DNA of 64,000 bases from Hemileia vastatrix (taxonomy: Eukaryota; Basidiomycota; Pucciniomycetes; Pucciniales; Zaghouaniaceae): assembly GCA_030280995.1 (NCBI GenBank), contig JASXTE010000017.1, positions 26,833,998-26,897,997 on the forward strand, written 5' to 3'. The notes under the pieces are model-generated. The model worked only from the letters and a program-made list of their open reading frames with translations. It was not told the DNA's origin and searched no databases. Below are positions 23,083-32,386 of this stretch, piece by piece. Each line of letters opens with the position of its first letter. Position 1 is the first letter of the stretch. Both the position numbers and the translations under genes were made by a program.

Positions 23083-26000
23083 TTAGGGCTGATTACCCTA
23101 GTGCTACAACCTTTCACCGAGATGAGGAAATTCCAGCTTGTAGTAGGTCAGCTCCCTTGGAGATATACCAAGTGGATTTTCAACTTTCTCTTTTTAATGT
23201 TTCTCTTCTTTGCAAGTATTTATCAAGTTTTTTATCAAGTCTCTGTTCTCTCTCAAGATTCTTAATTATTTTTAATCCAAGTTCAAGGAAGAAGATTCTT
23301 TATATATCTTTATTGAAAGATATGCGGAAAAGTTTTGGGGCTGTGAGATTGGGGTCTAAAAGTAAGTCCTCCCAATTGTGCACCGCTAGGGTTTCTTCTA
23401 CACCTTTCAAAAACATTACCTGGGCCACACCTGTGAGCATTGGGGAAACCCCTGGTTATTTTTGTAGGACAGAAGAAAACTCAAGAAAAGAAGATAAAAA
23501 TTTCAAGATAATTCAAGAAAATCAAGAAAAAAATCTGAAGATAATGAAGAAAGAAGATGCAAAATATTTTTGTGAAGATTGTCAAGATCTATTTTTGGGT
23601 CTCCAGCATGAGGTTAAACTGCAGAAAATTTTGAAGAGAGAAGATCATCAATATCGATTTTTGGGCCTCCAGCATGAGGATAAACTGCACAATTTTAGAA
23701 AATGTGATTCAGAAGATGAATCAAGATTTGAAGATTTGGAAGTTGGAAGTGAGGATGAAGATGTGGAATTGCGGAAAAGTTTTGGAGTGGTGAGATTGGG
23801 GTCTAAAAGTAAGTCCTCCCAATTGTGCACCGCTAGGGTTTCTTTTACACCTTTCAAAAACATTACCTTGGCCACGCATGTGAGCAATGGGGAAACCCTT
23901 GGTTTTTGTTCCAGGTCTGGTGGTGAAGATTTCCTGAAGATCCCTCAAGTTGAAGGTGAAGCGGCAAAGTATAAGAAGATAGCGCAGAAGATTAGGCCTG
24001 TCAATGAGCCTATACCTGTGGGCTTGAATCTGCCCTTGAAGAAACCTCCTTTGTCAAGAGATCTGTACTGTACTCCTTTGGTGAAAAATCCTCCAGAATT
24101 TGTAGAGACGGCTAGGGTGACGGTGGAAAGATTGAAAGTTGTTAGTTTTGGTCCTGATGGGTGGTTGTCTGAATAAGAAAAGAAGTTGTTGTTGCACGTT
24201 ATTTTGCTAAGGGAAAAAGCTGTGGCATTTGTTGAGGAGGAAAGGGGTGTATTGAAGCACTCTTATGGGGAACCTTACTTGATTCCTGTGGTTTGTCATG
24301 AACCTTGGCAAATTAAACCTATTCCGATTACAGCCGCTATTAGAGAGGATTTTGTGGAGATTGTTAGGGAAAGAGTCAGGACTGGGTTATATGAACAATC
24401 AACATCCAGTTACTCAAGTCTGGTGCTCTGTGTAAAGAAGCAGAATGAAAAGTTGCGGGTAGTTCATGATTTAGAGCCTTGAATAGAGTCACTATCAAGG
24501 ACGCTGGTATGCCACCAAGTGCAGAGGATTTTGTTGAAGCTTTTTCTGGAAGGGTGTGTTATGGTTTGGGTTATATTATGGGTGGTTAAGATGAGAAGGA
24601 ACTACATACTGATTCAAGGCCTCTCACAACTTTTGAGACTCCTTTGGGAAGATTTCAGCTCACTAGGTTGCCTCAAGGAGCAACTAATTCAGTGGCAGTT
24701 TATCAAGCACAGATGGCTTGGATTTTTCAGGATGAGGTTCCTACTCATGCTGGTATTTTTATTGATGATGGTGGAATTAAAGGACCATCCACCGATTATG
24801 GTAATGAGGTGTTAGCGGAGAACCCTGGCATAAGGAGGTTTGTGTGGGAATATGCAATAGCTCTAGAGAGAGTGTTGTTCAGGATTGAAGAGGCTGGTTT
24901 GAACATTTCAGGGTCAAAATTCTGTTGTTTTATTCCTGCTTTGGAAATTCTGGGTCATGTGGTATGTAAAGAGGGAAGGATTATGGCAAAGAAGAAGATT
25001 AATAAAATTCAGTCATGGCCAAGGCCTAAAAATACTACTGAAGTCAGGGGATTATTGGGTGTATGTGTATATGTCAGGATTTTTATTAAGGATTTTTCTT
25101 TGTTGGCTTCATCTTTAAGGAGCTTGACCAGAAAAGATGCATATTGGGAAGGGACTGAAGAGTGTGAAGAGGCTTTTCAGAAGTTGAAAAAGGTTGTTGG
25201 TGAAGATATTGTTCTTCACAAGTTGGATTATGGTGTTGGTGCTGGAAAAATTTATCTGGAAGTGGACTCAAGTTATATTGCTGCTGGTGCTGTTATGTCT
25301 CAGGAGGATAAGACTGGGAGGGTCAGGCCAGTAAGGTATGAGTCTGTGGTGTTTAATGAGGTGGAATCTAGGTATTCTCAACCTAAGTTGGAATTGTGTG
25401 GCGTAGCTAAAATTTTAAAGAAGCTCCAGACGGTTTTGTGGGGGCAGTATTTTGAGCTTCAGGTGGATGAAAAATCTTTGGTTCAGATGATCAATACACC
25501 TAGTCTTCCAAATGCTCCAATGACTAGGTGGGTGGCATTTATTCAACATTTTTCTTTTGACCTGGTACACAAACCAGGTAAAACTTTTACTATGCCTGAT
25601 GGATTATCAAGGAGGCCACCTACAGATGAGGATTCTGATTCTGAAGAGATTGACGAAGATTTTCCAGTGATTAAGGCCAGCACAAAGGGTGCTGAGGATT
25701 TTTCTTTCCTCCCCCATGAGGCTAAACTGGATGAATGTTCTGACCTCCCCCAAGAGCCTAAACTGGCAGGACCTGATATTGATTCTGGTGATCAGGATGT
25801 TTTTGTTGATGAAGATAGAGTTGTTGTTTGGGACAGTTCAAAATTGGAAAAGGGTGTTTTTGTTAGTGAACTGGATTCTCACAAGGTTCAGTGGAAAGAG
25901 AAGGATGTGCCAAAATTTAAGGATTGGTGTCCTGGTTGGGCTGCTCAATTGGCTCATGTTCACACTGGTGATTTCGATGACAGAGTTGTACCCTTGGATG

Positions 26001-27292
26001 TTGTTCTGTTGGATTTTGAAGATGAGACCTGGGGTCAGTCTGGGTTTTATTTTAGTTTGGTGGAATATCTGTTGACCTTGGAGAGGCCAGATAGTTGTGA
26101 TGATGATACTTGGTTGGCAATCAAGAAGAAGAGTCCTGGCTTTTATGTGTCAGGAAGGAAGTTGATGAGGAGGAGACATACAAATCCTCAAGTGGTGGTG
26201 ACTCAGAAGAAGGGTCAAGAATTGGTTATGAAGTCTTTGCATGAAGACCTTGGTCATAGAGGCTTTGGGGAGACTTATAGAAGAGTAACAGACAGATTTT
26301 GGTGGCCTGGTATGAAGTTGGCTGTGCAGGGTTGGGTTCAATCTTGTGAAGAATGTCAAAGAAGAAGTCACTTGAAACCTAAAGAGGTGGGCCATGCTAC
26401 TGGTGAATCAACTGTTTTTGGAAGGGTCAGCCTGGATGCTGTCCATATTAAAGAGGGCAGGTATAAATACTTGATTGTTGCTAGGGATGATTTGTCTGGT
26501 TGGGCTGAGGCAGTGCCTCTGGTTAATTTGACTGCCAAGAATGTGGCAGAGCTTTTGAAGAAGGAGTGGATTTATAGGTATGGGTTGATGAAGTTGGTCA
26601 CTGTTGATGGTGGGCCAGAGTTTGGTGCCGAATTTAAAGAAGCTGTGGCCAGTGTTGGTTCTAGGGTTAGAGTGGCTACACCGTATTATCCTGAAGCTGA
26701 AGGCATGGTTGAAAGAGGCCATCAAGTTATCAAGAATGCTTATGTGTGGAGATAGTGCCAAAAAGTGGAGGCATTATTTACCCTTGGTGTTATTTGCGGA
26801 TAGGGTCACTGTGAAGAGGAAAACTGGCTATTCTCCTTTGAGTTAATGTTTGGTCAGAAAGCCGTTCTACCAGTGGACTTGGAAGCTGTCTCTTATCTTG
26901 GAATTGATTGGGATGACATGCACTCAACAGAAGATTTGCTCTGTGCCAGGATGCAACAGTTGGAATGTAGAGAGGAATGTCAGGAGAAGGCATACTCTAG
27001 AATGATGAAGATTAGGAATCAATCAGTCAGGTACTGGGACAAAAAGCGGGCTCATAGACTCAGGAATCCCTTGAAACCTGGTTGTTTGGTTTTGGTGTAT
27101 AATAGAAGTTTGGAGAGTCATTGGGGGAAAATGTTTGCTGACAGATGGAATGGACCTTACAGAGTCAGATCTCAGGCGTCTGGAGTTTCTTATGTTTTGG
27201 AAGAGTTGGATGGTGCAGTCTTAAAAAAGAGGGTGGCTGCAGACCAAATGAAGAGGTTTTATCCCAGAGGCACTAGGCATGAAGAAGATTGA
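23071..27292 (+). pseudogene. Element E pol (linker, RT, RNase H, integrase), several breaks
   Basis: The linker (23080-24000) holds two near-identical blocks around GSKSKSSQLCTARVS (23350, 23810) and two LQHE.KL peptides. RT follows, with FIDDGGIKGPSTDY (24760), RNase H (DYGVGAGKIYLEVDSS, 25230; PDGLSRR, 25600), integrase HHCC (HEDLGHRGFGETYRR...CEEC, 26240-26360), the DDE core (LDAVH, VTVDGGPEFG, AEGMVERGHQ) and a GPY/F module (RWNGPYRV, 27150). Breaks: TAA (24174), a lost base near 24470, an 8-base loss after IKNA (26735, shared with H), and a loss near 26842. The stop is the TGA at 27290. Confidence 0.93.
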
Positions 27293-27426
27293 CTCCGTAA
27301 TGAGGATAAACTACGGACCATTCTTTAATCTTTTTTTTTGTGGTGATTCTATGCATATGTTTGTTGGAAATTTTTGTTAGAGGGTACCCATGGGTGGGGC
27401 CTCTAGATTTTGTCTTGGCAAGTGTA

Positions 27427-27467
27427 GGGGTGACTGATGGGCTGGCTGCTCTATCAACAGTTACCCC
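27427..27467 (+). ncRNA. Hairpin alpha, copy 1 (E)
   Basis: GGGGTGACTG pairs with CAGTTACCCC (one G-U pair) around a conserved loop ATGGGCTGGCTGCTCT. Confidence 0.7.
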
Positions 27468-27688
27468 AGATTGTCTGTTTCCAACCCTTTTTCTTAATTT
27501 GGTTGAACCCTAGTATTGGTTTCTTTTCACAGGTTTAAGTCCTCTATGAATTAAAACTGGAAATTCCTTTGGTTTTCATGTGCCGGACTCTTCACTTTTA
27601 TTGGTTTTGGTTTATAGTGTTAAATGTTGTGTTTTGTTGGTTAGAAGGTACCCAGGGGGGGCTTCTAGATTTTATTTTGGCAAGTGTG

Positions 27689-27730
27689 GGGGTAACTGAT
27701 GAGCTGGCTGCTCTGTAGAACAGTTACCCC
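27689..27730 (+). ncRNA. Hairpin alpha, copy 2 (E)
   Basis: GGGGTAACTG pairs perfectly with CAGTTACCCC, with the same loop core (GCTGGCTGCTCT). Relative to F the pair A/T has become C/G on both sides. Confidence 0.75.
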
Positions 27731-27869
27731 AGAATTTCTGTCTCAAGTCTTTTGTTTTTCCTAGTTGAATTCTAGTTCTGTTGTTTATTATTCAGGTTTT
27801 AAGTCCACTATGACTTTAAACTGGTTTGGAACTGGCTTCTCTATCTTTGGTTCTTTCAGATTGGTGGTG

Positions 27870-27925
27870 GATCACTGGTGGTCTCCCATCATTTTTACTT
27901 ATTGGAGGGAGCCCACCCAGTGATC
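27870..27925 (+). ncRNA. Inverted-repeat structure beta (E)
   Basis: GATCACTGG at the left pairs with CCAGTGATC at the right, with inner pairing of GGTCTCC against GGAG and CCCA segments. Counterparts are at 35691-35750 (F) and 48320-48379 (G). Confidence 0.65.
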
Positions 27926-28102
27926 GTTTCTATGGACCGGACTTTCTCTTATTGGGCCATCTATGGAGCTGGACTTTCTTTGATTTTGCAGTTATGTTTT
28001 TGCTAGATAGCAGTTTTAGATTATTTTCTTTTTTCTCTTTTTTTCTTTTAATTTTTTTATGAAGGTTGTTTAAAATTATAAAATCAAAAATATAGGGTGT
28101 TA

Positions 28103-28172
28103 CCACATCAGGGTCACCTGGATGTGGGCAAGCATTGGTGGGGAAAGGCTCATCAATTGGCCGGGCAATGCT
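28103..28172 (+). ncRNA. Structures gamma and delta, copy 1 (E)
   Basis: Gamma (28103-28127): CCACATCAGG pairs with CCTGGATGTGG, one bulge. Delta (28131-28172): AGCATTG pairs with CAATGCT outside, GGC with GCC inside, loop TCATCAATTG. Confidence 0.7.
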
Positions 28173-28298
28173 ATTTTCTTTTTTTATTTATTATTTATTT
28201 CATGTGTTTCTGTGTTTCATTATTTTTATTATCTTCTTAATTTCTAAATATTTTGAACTTTGTTTTCTGTTAATCATTTAAAAGAATTAATTGTGTAT

Positions 28299-28368
28299 CC
28301 ACATCAAGGTGCACTTGGATGTGGGTAAGGTATCAGGGGATCAGCTCATCAATTGGCTGGGGGATACC
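28299..28368 (+). ncRNA. Structures gamma and delta, copy 2 (E)
   Basis: Gamma (28299-28324): CCACATCAAG with CTTGGATGTGG. Delta (28329-28368): GGTATC with GATACC outside, CAGC with GCTG inside, loop TCATCAATTG unchanged. The stems differ from copy 1 on both sides while pairing is kept. Confidence 0.75.
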
Positions 28369-28525
28369 ATTTGTATTATTTTTTATATTTTATTTTATTT
28401 CATTTATGTTATTTCATTTCGTTTTAATTACTATTTTTTTATTTTAGTATATCAGTAGACAAAAAAAAAAAAAAAAAAATTCTAAAATTATTTTTATTAT
28501 TATGTTTCTAATCTTTTGCAGGAGC

Positions 28526-30106
28526 TCATTGTCTGGATGATGAAGCTTCTGGAGGCTGGTCCGGATTGTGATGACATTTTTGTTTTTTGTTGGGATTGTG
28601 GGAAGCACTGTGTTCTTTGAAGTGCATCCTGCTGGAGAGATGATAGGGATTGTAATGGTCAGGAACTGTATTAGAGGGAAGTTCAGAGGAGGAAGAAGAA
28701 GAGGTAGGAATGGAGTGCTGGAGGGTGTGTTTAATGATCCTAGACATTTTACAGTGGTTGTCCAGTAGGGGCTTTCTCAGGGATATTTCAAAGTCATTCA
28801 AAGGTCCATGGAGGGCAAAGGCTTTTAGCATGTTGGAACACATGGTGCTTAGGTGTTTCTTCATGTCTCCATAATCCAGGGTCAAAGAAGTTTCAAGAGT
28901 TTGGCCAACTCCAATAATAGATTCATGAAGAGGGGTGCCAACTAGACAAGAAGAATTGGATCAGTAATTATTTTTTTGTTGAAGAAATGGAATTATTAAT
29001 TTGGTACTTACAGATTGGAAGCTCATCAAATCTGTAAGCAGCTGGGATTTGGATCTCTGACAATTTTGTAATGGTTATAGTGGGTGGATTAAATAGGGAA
29101 AGATTGGATTCTCATGGTCTTCCTCTGAAGGATCCTGAGAAGGTGAACTGGGATGCTGAGGTTCCTGGGGCCTAGTTGGAGCAGTGAGATTGTTGTTGTT
29201 GTTGTGGTTGTTATTTCTGTTGGATTCAGCTGGAGGAGGTGCTGGTGATGGAGTGCCAGGGTTGTTAAAGTATGGAGCAGGAGAGGGGGATTTGGAAGAA
29301 GACTTCTCTCTTCTGGATGGAGATTTTGAAGAGATGGAACTGTTAGAAGAGTAGTTGGCTGACAGAGGAGAGGTGTAGTTTCTTTGTCTTAGTTGGGGAC
29401 AAAGTTGTTGTTGTGGAACAATGTGTGGTGCTCTGGTTTCTTCTTGGGATTCTCTGGCAGGTCTCTTGGAAATCTGGGAAATTTTGGTGCTTTTGGATTT
29501 TGGAAGGGTTGATTGAATTGCTCTGGGAGCAGTAGGAGGTAGTTGGGTTGAGTTGTTGTTGTTGTCTGGATGAATTTGGCTGTTTTCTGGACGTTTTTGG
29601 AGGTTTTGGCCCTGATTTTCACTGTTTGGTGAGGCGGCCAGGCCGCCTGGACGCGGTCTAGAAGCCTGGGAGTTGATCTTGAAGCTTTTGGAGCTAATTT
29701 GGCGGAGATAAAAGCAGTTTCTTGTGAGGCTAAGGCTGGTCTTTTGGGAAGAGTGCGGGAAGCTGAGCTTCTGGATCTTCTGGAAGGAGCAGAAGATAGA
29801 GGGGAAGAGGAAGGACCAAGCTCTGGGGATCTGGTAGGAGATCTTTGGATTCAGGATTTGGAAGAGTGAATGTGCAAGGTCTGCACATGTGGATTCACTG
29901 TTTGCAGTCATAGTCCTTGGGAGCAGTGAAGCAAGGGAGAGTAGAAGGGTTAACATCAGAAGATCCAGCCATGATCTGTGGTGAGAAAAGATGATGAAAA
30001 GAGATAGGTGGAGATTTTTTGTCAATGATGGGTAGATGATGAAGTGAAGGGGAAAGCTCAGCAGGTTGGTTGTAGAGGTGTGCTGCATGAAATTGGTTGC
30101 GTCCAT
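28526..30106 (-). CDS. Unrecognised antisense gene in element E, probably two exons
   Basis: A reading frame of 343 codons spans 30106-29075. From about residue 150 it is rich in Ser, Pro, Gln and Asn, with runs of NNNN and PAPPP. A second frame (28885-28526) ends in a poly-Ser tail and SSSRQ-TGA. Between them is a textbook intron on the minus strand: GTAAGT at 29011, TTGTCTAG ending at 28942 (70 nt). Splicing joins ...AYRFDELPI to FGTPLHESIIGVGQTL..., giving one continuous frame across the junction, although a TGA separates it from the long upstream frame near 29115. No known family recognised. It runs opposite to the retroelement; F and G have nothing comparable here. Could be captured host DNA. 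Confidence 0.45.
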
Positions 30107-30123
30107 TTTTATGCAAAATTCCG

Positions 30124-30385
30124 TTAGTCCATCAAGACTCTAAACTAAAAAAGCAATGTTATCAAGACAGTCCATAAAGACTCTAAACTGAAAAAAGCTA
30201 TGGTATCAAGGCATTCCATCAAGACATTAAACTGAAATCTGGTTTCTGTTAGTCCTCCAAGACTTTAAACTGGCTGGTTTCAAGATTTTATCAAGTCTAG
30301 TCCGTCAAGACTTTAAACTGAACACTGTGTTAGTCCCCCAAGACTTTAAACTGAGGGTTGTAAGTCCCTCAAGACTATAAACTGA
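30124..30385 (+). repeat. TTAAACTGG-hairpin array, part 1 (E)
   Basis: About eight copies in 260 bp, for example AGTCCTCCAAGACTTTAAACT and AGTCCGTCAAGACTTTAAACT. The stem AGTC/GACT is constant, the six-base loop varies (CATCAA, CATAAA, CTCCAA, CGTCAA, CCCCAA, CCTCAA), and the TAAACTG tail is constant. Confidence 0.85.
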
Positions 30386-30476
30386 GGGAAAAATCTTTTG
30401 TTGTTGGAGTTGGTTTTGAAAGATTGGTGGAGGGTATCCACAGGGGGAGCCTCTGAATTCAGCAAAGGCAAGTTTG

Positions 30477-30517
30477 GGGGTAATTGATGGGCTGGCTGCT
30501 CTATTCACAATTACCCC
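30477..30517 (+). ncRNA. Hairpin alpha, copy 3 (E)
   Basis: GGGGTAATTG pairs perfectly with CAATTACCCC, with loop ATGGGCTGGCTGCTCT as in F and G. It lies inside the 3' array, 2.7 kb from copy 2. Confidence 0.75.
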
Positions 30518-30593
30518 AGAATGTTAGTTTTTTCTCTGTGTCTTAATGTGGTTGATCTCTGGTTCTGGGTTTAAGATTTAGGTTTTTGAGTCC

Positions 30594-30682
30594 CCCAAGA
30601 CTTTAAACTGAGGGTTTTTGAGTCCCCCAAGACTATAAAATGAGGATGGTCCCCCAAGACTTAAAACTGAGGGTTGTTTGTG
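30594..30682 (+). repeat. TTAAACTGG-hairpin array, part 2 (E)
   Basis: Three closely spaced copies with loop CCCCAA: AGTCCCCCAAGACTTTAAAC and two variants, one with a GGTC left arm. Confidence 0.8.
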
Positions 30683-30730
30683 GTTACATCCTATAGAGGG
30701 TGTGGTCAATTTTTCTTTTCTGAATCAAAC

Positions 30731-31370
30731 TCAAGTACTAGTGGAATCACAGAGGGAATCAAGAGATGAAATGAAGTGTTCAGAATTAGCCTTGAACTGG
30801 TGAATGAGGTGTCTTCTGTTCTCAATGTCCTGTGGATCTCTAGCAGGAGTGGATTGGAAGTAGTGAAGCAGAAGTTGTTTCTGTTGAGATATGTGTTGTT
30901 GGAACTAGGCCTTGATAGTGGGCAAGTGCGTTGGTGTTGGTGGTGCAATGGATCCTACATTGTTATCATCTCTATCAGAAGAGAGAGGAACTGAGAAGTT
31001 ATCATTTTTAAAGTTGAAGGAAGAAATGAATGTTCTTTACCATCAGATGGACCAGGGATGGGGAACTAGTTGTTTTATGGTTTGTGGCACTCTTCTGGGA
31101 AGGGTGGAGCTTTTTGATTAATCTGGGTATCAGGATGGATGGCCTAGATCTTTTGGTGCTGGCAGAAGAAGGACCAGGTTGAGGTGGAGGTGAATCTGTT
31201 GTGGAAGAAAGTGGACCAGGTCTGTGGCAGGTCTTCTTTCTGGATTGGCAGACAATGCAGGACATTCTGTATGGATGGACAGGTGGTGTCATGGCGCAGA
31301 TTAAATTATTGTCGATGAAGTATTGGCAGGGGCCCATTTCAGAGGCAGATTTGGGAAGAAGGTTAAACAT
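30731..31370 (-). pseudogene. Antisense Zn(II)2Cys6-like gene in element E, decayed
   Basis: Start at the ATG at 31370 (MFNLLPKSASEMG). Residues 14-50 carry the six-position pattern C-X2-F-X6-C-X12-C-X2-C-X6-C. The second Cys is replaced by Phe; spacing and the closing RKKTCHRPG match the gene in element G (C-X2-C-X6-C-X12-C-X2-C-X6-C, VKKVKCNRP). Exon 1 ends at 31041, the intron is 30991-31040 (GTAAAG to TTCTCAG), and exon 2 (30990-30731) has LLLHYFQSTPARDPQDIENR, matching MLAYFQETPANNHEDL of G. The splice phase does not fit exon 2, and one in-frame TAG (a CAG by C-to-T) breaks it. It ends only about 50 bp from the PPT, opposite to pol. Confidence 0.65.
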
Positions 31371-31408
31371 GGTGGTTGGATGAAGAAAGAATGTGGACAT
31401 TCTCAATT

Positions 31409-31418
31409 GGAGGGAGGA
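31409..31418 (+). other. Polypurine tract, element E
   Basis: GGAGGGAGGA directly before the TGTGG of the 3' LTR. The longer context TCTCAATTGGAGGGAGGA is also found, on the other strand, in F and G. Confidence 0.85.
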
Positions 31419-31916
31419 TGTGGTCTTCCAACATTGGCAGGGGCCTTTGTTGTGTGATTTGGCGCTGTTTGTGCATGTCTTAATTGACATCTGTTAAGGA
31501 ATTGGGTATTTTTCTGGTTTTATTCCATGGATAATGGGTCTGCCGGTATGTGGGTACTATCATTGGATAGCCCTGGTTTTTCTCTATATTTTATGTCTTG
31601 AAGACATTTTTCATATTCTAAGTTCAAGGGGTCATTTCCTCATTTTTCATTTATAAAAGATTGCTGTTTAATTTTGTTTTTCGTGTTTTACAGGCTAACC
31701 TTAAGCCTTAGGGTTAAGTGCTTAGTAACATTGGATAGAGCTTATTTTTCTCTATATTTCATGTCTCAATCTTGTTATAGTGAAATTCCGTGTTTTAAAG
31801 GTTTTAGTAGTTGTAGCTAATTTTTCTAAGTAGATTAGTTGTTTTTATTGGTTTTCTGGCTTCAGGGAGGCCGGGCCGCTTCAGGCAGAATCTCCGACGT
31901 CAGGCGGCCCACCCGC
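31419..31916 (+). repeat. 3' LTR of element E, first 498 bp
   Basis: Aligns with 19538-20016. It stops at GGCGGCCCACCCGC, where H begins. The remainder should follow H outside the window, preceded by a second CCGC. Confidence 0.9.
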
Positions 31917-32386
31917 TGTGGTCTTCCAACATTGGCAGGGGTCTTTGTTGTGTGATTTGGCGCTGTTTGTGCATGTCTTAATTGACATCTTTTAAGGAAT
32001 TGGGTATTTTTCTGGTTTTATTCTGTGGCTATTGGGTCTGCGGGTATGTGGGTACTATCATTGGATAGCTCTGGTTTTTCTCTATATTTTATGTCTTGAA
32101 GACATTTTTCATATTCTGAGTTTTATGGGGTCATTTCCTCATGTTTCATTTATAAAAGATTGCTGTTTAATTTTGTTTTTGGTGTTTTATGGGCTAACCT
32201 TAAGTCTTAGGGTTAAGTGCTTAGTACAATTGGATAGAGCTAATTTTTTTCTATATTTCATGTCTCAATGTTGTTATAGTGAAATTCCGTGTTTTAAAGG
32301 TTTTAGTAGTTGTAGCTAATTTTTCTAAGTAGATTAGTGGTTTTATTGGTTTTCTGGCTTCAGGGAGGCCAGGCCGCTTCAGGCGG
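31917..32386 (+). repeat. 5' LTR of element H, left part
   Basis: Starts TGTGGTCTTCCAACATTGG and matches the LTR of E up to CTTCAGGCGG, where F inserts. The last four bases GCGG (32383-32386) are the left copy of F's target duplication. Confidence 0.93.

Larger units (their letters stand above)
27293..28500 (+). ncRNA. 3' module of element E: structured repeats after pol
   Basis: No coding frame is convincing here. It holds, in order: a hairpin-tail motif at the pol end (27291), hairpin alpha (27427-27467), motif (27537), alpha again (27689-27730), motif (27803), structure beta (27870-27925), and structures gamma and delta twice (28103-28172 and 28299-28368), then T- and A-rich tracts. The same order, on the opposite strand, follows pol in F and G. 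Role unknown; a cis-acting RNA function is my inference. Confidence 0.7.
19538..31916 (+). mobile_element. Element E: Ty3/gypsy retrotransposon, 3' LTR interrupted by H
   Basis: Complete order in one copy: 5' LTR (19538-20611), PBS (20616-20632), gag-PR, -1 frameshift site, pol, a 4.1-kb 3' region with structured repeats and antisense genes, PPT (31409-31418), and 498 bp of 3' LTR, after which H begins. Frameshifts in gag, PR, RT and integrase mean it cannot code for its own movement. Confidence 0.95.

Noticed and set aside
31419..31490. Upstream start (31490) for the antisense gene of E
   Set aside because: The first residues would be LTR sequence; the G homologue starts near the Cys cluster, so the ATG at 31370 fits better.
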